DNA of 64,000 bases from Bin80 sp965208025. Its GTDB lineage: Bacteria; Bacteroidota; Rhodothermia; Rhodothermales; Bin80. Position numbers and translations under genes: made by a program. The notes under the pieces were generated by a model that was not told the DNA's origin, did not search any database, and saw only the letters and a program-made list of their open reading frames with translations. Positions 25,605 through 34,324 of the stretch are shown here, piece by piece (position 1 is the first letter of the stretch; each line of letters begins with the position of its first letter). The stretch spans positions 1,054,001 to 1,118,000 of the forward strand of contig OZ242302.1 of assembly GCA_965208025.1 (NCBI GenBank), read 5' to 3'.

Positions 25605-26231
25605 CTATGATGAGTAGTGGGTCAAATCCTCGCTTCGCTCGTTAATCTCTGAATATAGACGATGCTTAAGAATATAGTTCAGTACGCAATCAAGTACCAA
25701 ATAGCGTGCCGTCTTCCCAATATATAACCTCTGTCGTACATATTCTGAACTGATGGACATCGTTGGTGCATCAACAAACTGAACGCATCCACGCAAATAC
25801 GCCGGTAATTCTTTATCTGTGACCGTGTGTCCCACTCTGGGATAGACAAGAAGTTTTGCTTTCTGAACAATCAATTCGGGATGAGACCATGAGTCAAATT
25901 GAAGTAAGCTGTCACTTCCGAAAATCAGGTATAGTTGTGAATCGGAATGAAGCTCTTCAAGTGCATCTAGCATTCGGACCGTGTAGGTGGGGCATTGGAG
26001 GGTTTGCTCTATATCAGACACTTCAAAATAATCCTGCCCCTCCGTCGCTGCGCGTACCATCTGATAACGATCACGGTACGGTGTCAAATGTTGTAGAGAT
26101 TTGTGCGGTGGGGCATAGGATGGCACCCACAGAATCTGATCCAAGCCAAACTGGCAACGGACGATCTCAGAAATGACCGAGTGGGCAATATGTGGAGGAT
26201 CAAACGTGCCTCCGAAAATCCCCACCTTCAT
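25605..26231 (-). CDS. nadD: Nicotinate-nucleotide adenylyltransferase
   Basis: 208 residues. It adenylates nicotinate mononucleotide with ATP in NAD synthesis. The nucleotidyltransferase signature GIFGGTFDPPHIAH (His14/His17 of the HxxH motif) is intact, as are the central IFGSDSLLQFDSW segment and the ISSEYVRQRL motif near the C-terminus that binds the triphosphate. It starts 8 bp after bamD and ends 4 bp before the PhoU-like gene. Confidence 0.95.
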   Translation of the reverse strand: MKVGIFGGTFDPPHIAHSVISEIVRCQFGLDQILWVPSYAPPHKSLQHLTPYRDRYQMVRAATEGQDYFEVSDIEQTLQCPTYTVRMLDALEELHSDSQLYLIFGSDSLLQFDSWSHPELIVQKAKLLVYPRVGHTVTDKELPAYLRGCVQFVDAPTMSISSEYVRQRLYIGKTARYLVLDCVLNYILKHRLYSEINERSEDLTHYSS

Positions 26232-26239
26232 CCGAGATG

Positions 26240-27040
26240 CTAAGATGTCGTATTGGTTTCAGTTAACTCTTCAAGATCTTTCTCTGCCTGTTCGCTAATT
26301 TCTTTTGCCTCATTGAGTAAATCGCTGTCAGGGAAAAGATCAACCAACCGCTCATAGTTTTTGATCACTTTGCCAAGCCGTTCTGGTTGCCGAGCCACAA
26401 TACTACGATCACTGAACTCGGCATAACTTCTCATTGCACCCAGTAAAGCATCGTCTGCAAGAGGGGTATCGGGGAATTTGTCAAAAACAATTTCATACGA
26501 AAGTGCCGCCGCTTGATAGAGGCCTCTTCGTTCGTAGAGCATGGCGGCATGGAACTGCTTGTCCGCAAGTTTTTGACGTAATTCTTCAACACGTTGAACG
26601 GCAACATCTACGGAATCATGGTCAGAGAATCGTTGCATATACAAGTTGAAAACTTCAACTCCTCTGCGGGTATTGGTCTGATCCCGTTCAATCTCGGGAG
26701 ATCTCTCATAAAACGTCATCGCACGTTCAAACTCGGCATCTGCAACTCGTGGGTCAGAGCGAAAAAGCTCGGTGAATTGAGTATACTCGGAAGCAGCCAG
26801 AATATAATCACGGTTCTGACGGTGTGAACGAGCAAGATAGAGTTGTGCATTAGCAGCCCACTCATGGGTGCGCCCATAATCAAATACGCCCTGAAAATAT
26901 TCAATCGCGCGATTGTAGCGACCATTTTCATAATGGGTTAACCCAAGTTCATACGCTTCCTGGGCTGAGGTGTAACTCAAGCGCCCAGAACCAGAGCATC
27001 CTGCAATCAAAAAAATGAATACAAAAAGAACGTTCTTCAT
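26240..27040 (-). CDS. bamD: Outer membrane protein assembly factor BamD
   Basis: 266 residues from ATG 27040, chosen because it is preceded by a good Shine-Dalgarno (AGGGAGA, about 5 bp away) and opens a lipoprotein signal with lipobox FLIAGC. The mature protein consists of five TPR-like helical pairs (for example AYELGLTHYENGRYNRAIEY, YQAAALSYEIVFDKFPDTPL), as in BamD, which binds BamA and substrates of outer-membrane protein folding. A longer frame to 27106 is unlikely. It is followed closely by nadD and preceded by the TPR/periplasmic-binding gene. Confidence 0.9.
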   Translation of the reverse strand: MKNVLFVFIFLIAGCSGSGRLSYTSAQEAYELGLTHYENGRYNRAIEYFQGVFDYGRTHEWAANAQLYLARSHRQNRDYILAASEYTQFTELFRSDPRVADAEFERAMTFYERSPEIERDQTNTRRGVEVFNLYMQRFSDHDSVDVAVQRVEELRQKLADKQFHAAMLYERRGLYQAAALSYEIVFDKFPDTPLADDALLGAMRSYAEFSDRSIVARQPERLGKVIKNYERLVDLFPDSDLLNEAKEISEQAEKDLEELTETNTTS

Positions 27041-27117
27041 CAATATCTCCCTACGCGGATGAAAATAACCTAATAACTTGAACATATGAGTACCACGGTT
27101 GACCAACTTCGTTCCTG

Positions 27118-28551
27118 CTAACGAACCAGTTGTGCCCCACCTGGGGTATGTTCAAATAGGTACAGAGCCGTGTTCCTTCGTTCCTCTCCAAACTGGATGC
27201 GAATTCCAACCCCCTCGTAAAGGGAAGCATTCATCAGATTCTCACGGAGTGTTCCCCCTCTCACCAGATTCTCTAACAGCATTCCAGCCACATCATACCC
27301 AACGTACGCAAGTCGATCAGGTTCTATACCATCATACGCCTCCATATACGCTCGAATGAATCTTCTCACATCCATTTTTTTTTCACTGAGGTAATACACA
27401 TCAACATAGAATGCAGCTAAGCTTGTTCCGAGCCTTGCGAGATTGAGTGAGTGCCAGGCTGATGGACCTAAAATGTAGGGGCGCAATCTTGTATGTCCAA
27501 GGCTACTCACCGCGTCTTGAATAAAACGGGAAGCCTCGTTCTGATTGTCATGGTAGACAGAAAAATATATCCCGTCAACCGTAGAGAGTGAATCTATCTG
27601 TATCAACTGGGCAAGTCTAGCCCAATCAGACGAGGATGTAACCTCGTAGGTGAAAGTGGGCTGGAAACCATGAGCGTCAAGCTCTTCAATGAATCCATGC
27701 GCCATTTCTATACTCACATCATCCCCAGACTCAACCACAATACCTAAATTTTTCAGATTCAAATAATCAATGGCTTGATTCGCGATGGACCGTCCACGTT
27801 CAGCTAAGGTTGTGTTCACCTGAAATACATAGTTGCGCTCAAGAGTAAGATCGCCTTCGGTGGCAAGAGGAGCAATTAAGACGGTTTGCCCTGCTTCTGT
27901 GACAGGAGCGACAGCATTAACTTGATCACTATATAAAGGGCCAATGATTGCGGAGACTCCATGATCTATCAGGGCAGAAACGGCGGAACGGGCTCCCTCC
28001 GAAGAGTCCCCTGTATCTCTGAAAATGATCTTAATTTTCTGATCATTTTGCAAATTGTATGAGTCAACAGCCAGTTCCACGCCTTGATAAATGGATCGCG
28101 TAACATCAAACTCATTCGGGGAGAGAGGCAGAGCAAGTCCAATCCGAATTGCATGGTCTTCAAATTCAACTCGCTGCAGTGCTGTCCTAGATGCAATAAT
28201 TAGGCTGGAAGCCTCTGAAAGATATCGGCTGGTAGGATACTGCGTCCCAAAATCCTCTAAGAGTTCAATTGCCGGTAGATAATTTCCTAGGCGATAAAGT
28301 GACTTTCCAGCCATGAGGTAGGCAGCAGTTGTTCTGAGATGCACAGGCTCCAACTCGTAGACGTCCCGGAAGCCATAGAATGCGAGGGCATAATCCTGAG
28401 ATTCAAACGCACGCAAAGCAACCTGAAAAGCCTGATCTGCTTCTGGTGAAGCGATCGGCTGTGCAAGGCTCATCCCTTCAATCTGGAAAAACAGTAGGAG
28501 ACTTAGAACCAATCCCAGAGATGTTTTCATGTCGGTCAGAAATTTATTCAA
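27118..28551 (-). CDS. TPR plus periplasmic-binding-fold protein (LppC/LpoA-like)
   Basis: 477 residues; ATG 28530 (MKTSLGLVLSL) is an equally good start that places the signal peptide at the N-terminus. After the signal (about 8-31) come TPR-like helices (QAFQVALRAFESQDYALAFY; AGKSLYRLGNYLPAIELL). A type I periplasmic-binding domain then runs from about 135 to the end (IRIGLALPLSP, SAIIGPLYSDQV, VLIAPLATEGD, IYFSVYHD). The architecture is that of LppC/LpoA penicillin-binding-protein activators or ABC-type branched-chain amino-acid-binding proteins; no permease genes are adjacent, which favours the former. It is exported. It is likely co-transcribed with bamD. Confidence 0.82.
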   Translation of the reverse strand: MNKFLTDMKTSLGLVLSLLLFFQIEGMSLAQPIASPEADQAFQVALRAFESQDYALAFYGFRDVYELEPVHLRTTAAYLMAGKSLYRLGNYLPAIELLEDFGTQYPTSRYLSEASSLIIASRTALQRVEFEDHAIRIGLALPLSPNEFDVTRSIYQGVELAVDSYNLQNDQKIKIIFRDTGDSSEGARSAVSALIDHGVSAIIGPLYSDQVNAVAPVTEAGQTVLIAPLATEGDLTLERNYVFQVNTTLAERGRSIANQAIDYLNLKNLGIVVESGDDVSIEMAHGFIEELDAHGFQPTFTYEVTSSSDWARLAQLIQIDSLSTVDGIYFSVYHDNQNEASRFIQDAVSSLGHTRLRPYILGPSAWHSLNLARLGTSLAAFYVDVYYLSEKKMDVRRFIRAYMEAYDGIEPDRLAYVGYDVAGMLLENLVRGGTLRENLMNASLYEGVGIRIQFGEERRNTALYLFEHTPGGAQLVR

Positions 28552-29064
28552 CCCGATAAGGGTGTAACGCCTCTGTCAGATAATTATGGTAGTCGCAGAC
28601 GTGCCGTGAACTTTTTCCGCAGAGTCAAACCAGTAATTCGGGAAAAGCAGAAAATTATAAGATAAATGAATAGACTGACATAGTGAATACTTGGGAGCGA
28701 TGTGATCTCATGGATGCAATAACCTAACGGAAAAATGAACTGTGATTTTGATTGATGCCCGAAATCCTGCAAAAGTTCAAGGATTCATCTCAAGACCACC
28801 CTGATTTTTGGCGTTCAAGGAGAGATTTCTTAACCGATTAGCAATTATTTCTTTAACGATATAGAGCACCTTTCTATTTTCTCTTCTGGCTCTTGGAGTG
28901 CCATGTCAATTGGTCATTCGCAGTTATTGGACCCATTTACCCAATGATGAAATGAACAATCAATGATACCGAAACAATCTGACGAATTTCTTTGACTTGA
29001 TCATCAATTATCACCTGTTTGTAGCTGGTACGGACCGTTCAAGATTAGGTGTCGACCATTGAAG
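28552..29064. other. Intergenic stretch, nothing recognised
   Basis: About 510 bp between guaA and the LppC-like gene. A minus frame at 28584-28772 is open for 62 codons but shows no motif. No terminator hairpin is obvious after guaA. Confidence 0.35.
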
Positions 29065-30627
29065 CTATTCCCATTCGATTGTAGCGGGAGGCTTGGAACT
29101 AATATCATAGGCCACCCGATTGATCCCTCGCACCTCATTCACAATTCGATTGGCTACATGTCCCAAAAATTCCAGAGGAAGTGTTGCCCAGTCTGCTGTC
29201 ATTCCGTCTTTACTCGTCACCGCCCTAAGTACACAGACCTGTTCATAGGTACGCTCATCTCCCATGACTCCCACACTTTGAACAGGAAGAAGGACCGCAA
29301 ACGCCTGCCATACATCATTATAATGATTTTTTGCATGTAACTCTTCAATGAAAATCCGATCTGCCTCTCGAACAAGATGAAGTGTTTTGTCGCATATGGA
29401 ACCGAGAATCCGAACCGCAAGACCTGGGCCTGGGAATGGATGTCGATTGATTATTTCCCGGGGTAATCCAAGTAAACGACCAATTTCACGAACTTCATCC
29501 TTGAACAACTCCCGAAAAGGCTCCAGAATCTCAAATGGATGATCCTCTGGTAACCCTCCGACATTATGATGTGTCTTGATGGTTACACTCGGTCCACTGA
29601 ACGACACACTTTCAATGACGTCTGGATAGAGGGTCCCTTGGGCAAGAAATTTTGGCGCTTTATTCAACGAGGATGAAATCGCCGAAGTCGTCTCCTCAAA
29701 TACACGCACGAATGTATTCCCGATAATGATGCGTTTCCGTTCGGGATCCATCACCCCTTGCAAGTTTTTCAAAAATTCTTCGCTGGCATCAACTGCTTCA
29801 AGGCGAATATGAAAGTGATCTCTGAACGTCTGTTGAACATTCTCCCATTCCCCATGCCGTAATAGTCCATTATTCACAAAAATACATGTGAGTTGATCCC
29901 CAATCGCTTTATGGATCAAACAGGCAGCTACCGAAGAATCTACGCCCCCCGATAGACCTAAAATCACATGATCTTGACCTACGAGTTCTCGAACCTCAAT
30001 GATCTTCTCCTCCAGAAAGGAGGAAGGACTCCAATGGCTTTGACACCCACAAATCGTGCGCACAAAATTCTCAAAAATTTGATGTCCTCCTTTGGTATGA
30101 ATGACCTCTGGATGAAACTGCACTCCATAATGTGGGAGGTTCTCGTGACGCAGAGCTGCAATTGGCGCACTTGCAGTGTCTGCGATAATCTCATATCCGC
30201 TGGCAACGTTGATTGGCAGATCCCCATGACTCATCCAAACCTGAGAACCATCTTTGACGCCAGAAAGAAGAGAATCATCTCGGAGGATCCGTATCTGAGC
30301 ACGGCCAAATTCTCGGTGCTCCCCCGCTTCAACAATTCCACCTGTGGCGTATACAAGTGCCTGGAGGCCATAGCAAATACCAAAGAGGGGCATTGGAGAT
30401 CCATCGCTCCGGCGCAGCTGAAGAAGCTTTGGATCCAGTTGGGGAGCACCCGCTTCATAGACGGAACTGGGCCCTCCAGAAAGCACAATACCTTTTGCCT
30501 CCACTAATTCACGCACCGAGGTCGTACATGGAAGGATTTCCGAGAAAACTCCCACCTCACGAATGCGCCGGGCGATTAACTGGGTATACTGGGCTCCGTA
30601 ATCAAGAACAATAATCCGCTCTGCCAT
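29065..30627 (-). CDS. guaA: GMP synthase (glutamine-hydrolysing)
   Basis: 520 residues. It converts XMP, ATP and glutamine to GMP. The N-terminal GATase has nucleophile Cys85 (FGICYGLQAL) and His172/Glu174 (FHPEVIHT). The central ATP-pyrophosphatase domain has the P-loop LGLSGGVDSSV (223-233). The C-terminal dimerisation domain ends PPATIEWE. All catalytic residues are present. It is the last gene of the leuS-bshB1-efp-accB-accC-gcvH-guaA run, 8 bp after gcvH. Confidence 0.97.
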   Translation of the reverse strand: MAERIIVLDYGAQYTQLIARRIREVGVFSEILPCTTSVRELVEAKGIVLSGGPSSVYEAGAPQLDPKLLQLRRSDGSPMPLFGICYGLQALVYATGGIVEAGEHREFGRAQIRILRDDSLLSGVKDGSQVWMSHGDLPINVASGYEIIADTASAPIAALRHENLPHYGVQFHPEVIHTKGGHQIFENFVRTICGCQSHWSPSSFLEEKIIEVRELVGQDHVILGLSGGVDSSVAACLIHKAIGDQLTCIFVNNGLLRHGEWENVQQTFRDHFHIRLEAVDASEEFLKNLQGVMDPERKRIIIGNTFVRVFEETTSAISSSLNKAPKFLAQGTLYPDVIESVSFSGPSVTIKTHHNVGGLPEDHPFEILEPFRELFKDEVREIGRLLGLPREIINRHPFPGPGLAVRILGSICDKTLHLVREADRIFIEELHAKNHYNDVWQAFAVLLPVQSVGVMGDERTYEQVCVLRAVTSKDGMTADWATLPLEFLGHVANRIVNEVRGINRVAYDISSKPPATIEWE

Positions 30628-30635
30628 ACCACAGG

Positions 30636-31019
30636 CTATGCAACATGATCAGCATATTCCTGTGCTGACAAAAGCCCCGAGACCTGAGCGGGATCGGATA
30701 GGCTTACCTCAATCATCCACCCCTCACCAAATGGATCCGAATTGACGAGCTCTGGATTTGCCTCGAGCGCAGGATTATGTTGGATGATAGTACCAGTGAC
30801 GGGAAGGAAGAGGTCTGACACTGCCTTCACAGCTTCAACCGAACCAAATATATCTCCTTGAGCAAACATCTCTCCCTCTCCCTCCAATTCAACAAACACA
30901 ATATCCCCAAGCTCACCTTGGGCAAAATCGGTAATCCCTATCGTCACGGTCGTCCCGTCAGAATGAAGGCGGACCCACTCGTGCTCTTCGGTATATTTAA
31001 GTTCTTCTGGAAGTGTCAT
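30636..31019 (-). CDS. gcvH: Glycine cleavage system H protein
   Basis: 127 residues. The lipoyl carrier of the glycine cleavage system shuttles the aminomethyl group from P to T protein. The lipoylation site is Lys65 in VEAVKAVSDL; the flanking GDIVFVELEGEGE and EGWMIEVSL segments are canonical. The other gcv genes are not in this window. It sits between accC and guaA with 8-9 bp spacing, so it is clearly co-transcribed. Confidence 0.96.
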   Translation of the reverse strand: MTLPEELKYTEEHEWVRLHSDGTTVTIGITDFAQGELGDIVFVELEGEGEMFAQGDIFGSVEAVKAVSDLFLPVTGTIIQHNPALEANPELVNSDPFGEGWMIEVSLSDPAQVSGLLSAQEYADHVA

Positions 31020-31028
31020 GAGTACAGT

Positions 31029-32381
31029 TTATGAATTGGAATCAATCTTCTTGAGCATTTGCTGCTCAACGAAGTGTGTGTCAATCTCACCAGAAAGGAA
31101 AGCAGGATGTCGAAGTAATTCTTGATGAAACGGGATGGTCGTAGCTACTCCCTCTAAAACCAACTCATCCAGTGCACGCTGCATCCTGCGAATCGCCCAT
31201 TCTCGGGTTGGAGCATAGGTAACCAGCTTGGCAATCATTGAATCGTAGTAGGGGGGAATCGTGTACCCTGCGTAAACATGCGTATCCATTCGGACCCCAG
31301 GACCTCCAGGAGAGTGAAATTGCTGGATCGTACCCGGGGATGGGCGGAAGTTTTTCTCAGGATCTTCGGCATTAATGCGACACTCAATTGCATGGCCTTG
31401 AATATGGAGAGCAGAATTGGGGAGTCCTTCACCCATGGCGATGAGGATCTGTTGCCGAATTAAATCAAACCCAGTGACTTCCTCGGTAACTGGATGCTCA
31501 ACCTGTATTCGGGTATTCATTTCCATGAAGTAGAACTCTCCGCTTGAATCAAGCAGAAATTCAATCGTACCTGCCCCTTCATAATTTACTGCTTCGGCGC
31601 CTGCAATCGCAGCAGCACCCATACGGGTACGAAGGTCTTGATCTACGGCGATAGATGGAGCTTCCTCAAGAAGTTTTTGATGACGCCGCTGGATTGAACA
31701 CTCCCTTTCTCCATAATGTCTTGCGGATCCCTTGCCATCTCCCATAATCTGTAACTCAATGTGCCGAGGCTTTTGCAGAAGTTTTTCGATGTAGATATCG
31801 GAGTTGCCGAATGCCGCCTCGGCCTCGGCTTGCGCTGCCTGAAACTGAAGTTCAAAGTCTTCAGACGACGAGACCGCACGCATTCCACGACCTCCCCCAC
31901 CAGCACTGGCCTTGATCATCACTGGGTACCCAATGGAACTCGCAATTCGCTTCCCCTCTTCTAAGGAAGGAACGACACCATCCGAACCTGGAATGACGGG
32001 CACACCTGCGGCGCGCATCTGATCCTTAGCGCTACTTTTGTCTCCCATCATGGCGATCGTTTCGGGAGATGGGCCGATGAATTTAATATCGTTATCTGCA
32101 CAAATTGCACTGAAAAGTGCATTCTCAGATAGAAATCCATATCCAGGATGAATCGCATCTGCACCCGTCACCTCTGCTGCCGCCGTAATCCGATCGGGTT
32201 TCAGATAGCTCTCTGATGATGCGGCTGGGCCAATGCACACCGCCTCATCTGCATAGCGGACATGCAATGCATCGGCATCTGCCTTAGAGTAGACCGCAAT
32301 CGTTTTTAATCCCAACTCCTGACAGGCCCGAATGACCCGAAGGGCAATTTCTCCCCGATTCGCAATCAGAACTTTCTTCAT
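31029..32381 (-). CDS. accC: Acetyl-CoA carboxylase, biotin carboxylase subunit
   Basis: 450 residues. It carboxylates the biotin carried on AccB using ATP and bicarbonate, the first half of the acetyl-CoA carboxylase reaction. The N-terminal domain is KVLIANRGEIALRVIRA. The ATP-grasp glycine loop is ASAGGGGRGMR, and the EMNTRIQVEHPVTEEVTG motif contains the catalytic Glu/Arg residues. Standard length. It starts 8 bp after accB. Confidence 0.97.
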   Translation of the reverse strand: MKKVLIANRGEIALRVIRACQELGLKTIAVYSKADADALHVRYADEAVCIGPAASSESYLKPDRITAAAEVTGADAIHPGYGFLSENALFSAICADNDIKFIGPSPETIAMMGDKSSAKDQMRAAGVPVIPGSDGVVPSLEEGKRIASSIGYPVMIKASAGGGGRGMRAVSSSEDFELQFQAAQAEAEAAFGNSDIYIEKLLQKPRHIELQIMGDGKGSARHYGERECSIQRRHQKLLEEAPSIAVDQDLRTRMGAAAIAGAEAVNYEGAGTIEFLLDSSGEFYFMEMNTRIQVEHPVTEEVTGFDLIRQQILIAMGEGLPNSALHIQGHAIECRINAEDPEKNFRPSPGTIQQFHSPGGPGVRMDTHVYAGYTIPPYYDSMIAKLVTYAPTREWAIRRMQRALDELVLEGVATTIPFHQELLRHPAFLSGEIDTHFVEQQMLKKIDSNS

Positions 32382-32389
32382 GAAGCGCG

Positions 32390-32908
32390 CTATTCGGAGG
32401 AATCAACAAACAGGAGCGGCTGGTCGTACTCTACAGCATCCCCATCATTCACGACAATTTCCAGGACGACCCCATCCACTTCGGATTCGACCTCATTCAT
32501 CAGTTTCATGGCCTCCACAATGCACACCGTCTGACCTTTGGTGATTCGCTCCCCAACCCGAACAAATGGATCAGCGTCAGGGGAAGCCTTTCCGTAAAAA
32601 GTGCCAGGTGTGGGAGAAAGAATCGGTGTACCACTTCTCTCACCAGATTCAGTTGAGGTTTCTGGAGAGGAAGTCTCGGGATTAGAAGCAGGGGGAATGG
32701 CAGTTGAGGGGATAGATTCAGTAATTACGGATACCCGCTCCGCTTGCGCAGTTGGTAAGGCAGAGGATGCATACTGCCGCACCAGAACCCTGACCCCATC
32801 TGCTTCAATCTCTACCTCAGCGGCTCCACTCTCATCCGCAATGGCAATCAACTCGCGAATGCGATCAAAATCCGTTTTCGACCAATTTTTTGAAAAGAAT
32901 TTAGGCAC
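32390..32908 (-). CDS. accB: Acetyl-CoA carboxylase, biotin carboxyl carrier protein
   Basis: 172 residues from a GTG start at 32908 (VPKFFSKNWSKTDFDRIREL). The frame is open further upstream to 33175, but that part overlaps efp and is not conserved. The N-terminal helical region (1-45) is followed by a Ser/Pro/Thr-rich linker (about 50-95) and the biotinyl domain with Lys135 in VEAMKLMNEVE. The product carries CO2 between AccC and the transferase subunits. No ATG exists near the family's usual start, and there is no clear ribosome-binding site. It sits 28 bp after efp and 8 bp before accC. Confidence 0.93.
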   Translation of the reverse strand: MPKFFSKNWSKTDFDRIRELIAIADESGAAEVEIEADGVRVLVRQYASSALPTAQAERVSVITESIPSTAIPPASNPETSSPETSTESGERSGTPILSPTPGTFYGKASPDADPFVRVGERITKGQTVCIVEAMKLMNEVESEVDGVVLEIVVNDGDAVEYDQPLLFVDSSE

Positions 32909-32936
32909 GTGACAATCTTGGTTGCTGACTGAATGA

Positions 32937-33503
32937 CTATCCTGAAACTCGTGTGATGTACTCCCCCGTGTCCGTATTGACACGAACAAGATCTCCTTCG
33001 GAGACAAAGAGCGGTACATTAATGGTGGCCCCACTCTCAAGTGTTGCGGGTTTGGTCGCCCCGGTTGCGGTATCTCCACGGATACCAGGATCGGATTGAG
33101 TGACAAACAATTCCACACTCTTGGGCAATTCGGCCAACAGCGGTTCTTCGGTTTCCGCGTGAAACAAAATATCAATTTGTCCTCCCTCCTTTAAGAATTC
33201 TCGCTTCGCTACATTTCCAACAGGTAATGAGAATTGTTCGTAGTCCTTGAGATTCATGAAGTGCATCCCCAAGGAATCTTCGTACAGAAATTGATGCTCG
33301 CGGCGCTCAATCCGAGCCCCTTGAACTTTTTCACCCGCCCGAAATGTCTTATCAACCACGCGTCCCGTCCGTACATTTTTAAGTGTCGTCCGAACAAACG
33401 CACCACCTTTGCCAGGCTTAACATGCTGAAATTTCACGATCTCCCACAACTCACCTGAAATTTCCATGGTAAAGCCATTTCGGAAGTCTGTCGTATCTGC
33501 CAT
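32937..33503 (-). CDS. efp: Elongation factor P
   Basis: 188 residues from ATG 33503 (MADTTDFRNG); a second ATG at 33515 would add four residues. EF-P relieves ribosome stalling at polyproline stretches. The KOW-like N-domain carries the apex loop HVKPGKGGAFV with Lys32, the residue modified in lysine-type EF-Ps; no EpmA/EpmB genes are visible here. Two OB domains follow. It lies between bshB1 (about 68 bp gap) and accB. Confidence 0.96.
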   Translation of the reverse strand: MADTTDFRNGFTMEISGELWEIVKFQHVKPGKGGAFVRTTLKNVRTGRVVDKTFRAGEKVQGARIERREHQFLYEDSLGMHFMNLKDYEQFSLPVGNVAKREFLKEGGQIDILFHAETEEPLLAELPKSVELFVTQSDPGIRGDTATGATKPATLESGATINVPLFVSEGDLVRVNTDTGEYITRVSG

Positions 33504-33571
33504 CAATGATGCCACAAAATTTAATCAAATATACTCAGTAGAAATCAATTGTGCTTACCATGTACCCGTAA

Positions 33572-34315
33572 CTATCGAAAAGGAGCTTCCATCTGCAAAA
33601 ACGCCCCGAGGTCTCCCGTACCTAGTACTCCCTGATACTGAAACGGCTCTCCATAGGTACAACCAATGAGTTGCCCATAGGTGCGAGCACGCGAGGTAAC
33701 CCACTCAATAAAGCCGGAATTGGAAATGTACGTCTCTGGCTCTGTAGATTCCTGTTTATACGCTGGATTATGAATCTGGGACGCATAACAGAGGAGTGCC
33801 TCCGTCCGCCTATCCCATATTTGGGTAACATCAACAACAAATGTTGGATTAAAATATTGGACCTCTGCGAAGTAAAGTAAATGCTGGGGGCGCCATGGCG
33901 GTTGATCGTCATTCTGCTTCATTTTCTCAAGACCGGAATAAAAGCATGCGTCGCGCACTAATCGGTGAGTGGCAGAATGATCTGGATGGCGACACTCCTC
34001 TGGATGGGTGAACACTAGGCGTGGACGCCATCGGCGTAGCACTCCAATCAGAGAGTTGAGACCGTCAGAGGTGATATGCCCGTCGGGGAGTCCAAGATTT
34101 TCACGTACAGAAAGTCCTAAGATGGCTGCAGCGGCCTCTGCCTCTCTGGCTCTGCGTTCAACGGTTCCCCTGGTGCCTAATTCACCACGGGTTAGATCTA
34201 GAACACCAACGCGAAGCCCTCGATCAGCCGATGAGATCAAGGTCCCGCCAGCTGCCAGTTCAACATCATCTGGATGGGCTGCAATTGCCAATATATCAAG
34301 TTGCTCCGACATCAA
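33572..34315 (-). CDS. bshB1: Bacillithiol biosynthesis deacetylase BshB1
   Basis: 247 residues of the PIG-L/LmbE family. The zinc site is AAHPDDVELAAGG (His14, Asp16, Asp17) together with HPDHSATH (His110/His113). It deacetylates N-acetylglucosaminyl-malate in bacillithiol synthesis, the low-molecular-weight thiol used by Firmicutes and many Bacteroidota-group bacteria. bshA and bshC are not in the window. ATG 34315 or 34312 lies 9 bp after leuS. Assignment to BshB1 rather than another LmbE deacetylase rests on overall sequence pattern and phylum. Confidence 0.9.
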   Translation of the reverse strand: MMSEQLDILAIAAHPDDVELAAGGTLISSADRGLRVGVLDLTRGELGTRGTVERRAREAEAAAAILGLSVRENLGLPDGHITSDGLNSLIGVLRRWRPRLVFTHPEECRHPDHSATHRLVRDACFYSGLEKMKQNDDQPPWRPQHLLYFAEVQYFNPTFVVDVTQIWDRRTEALLCYASQIHNPAYKQESTEPETYISNSGFIEWVTSRARTYGQLIGCTYGEPFQYQGVLGTGDLGAFLQMEAPFR

Positions 34316-34324
34316 CCCTGGAAT

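Noticed and set aside
30636..31100. Glycine riboswitch ahead of gcvH
   Set aside because: gcvH follows accC by 9 bp inside an operon, leaving no room for a leader.
32909..33175. Longer accB start inside efp
   Set aside because: The extra part overlaps efp in another frame and has no BCCP similarity; GTG 32908 fits the family.
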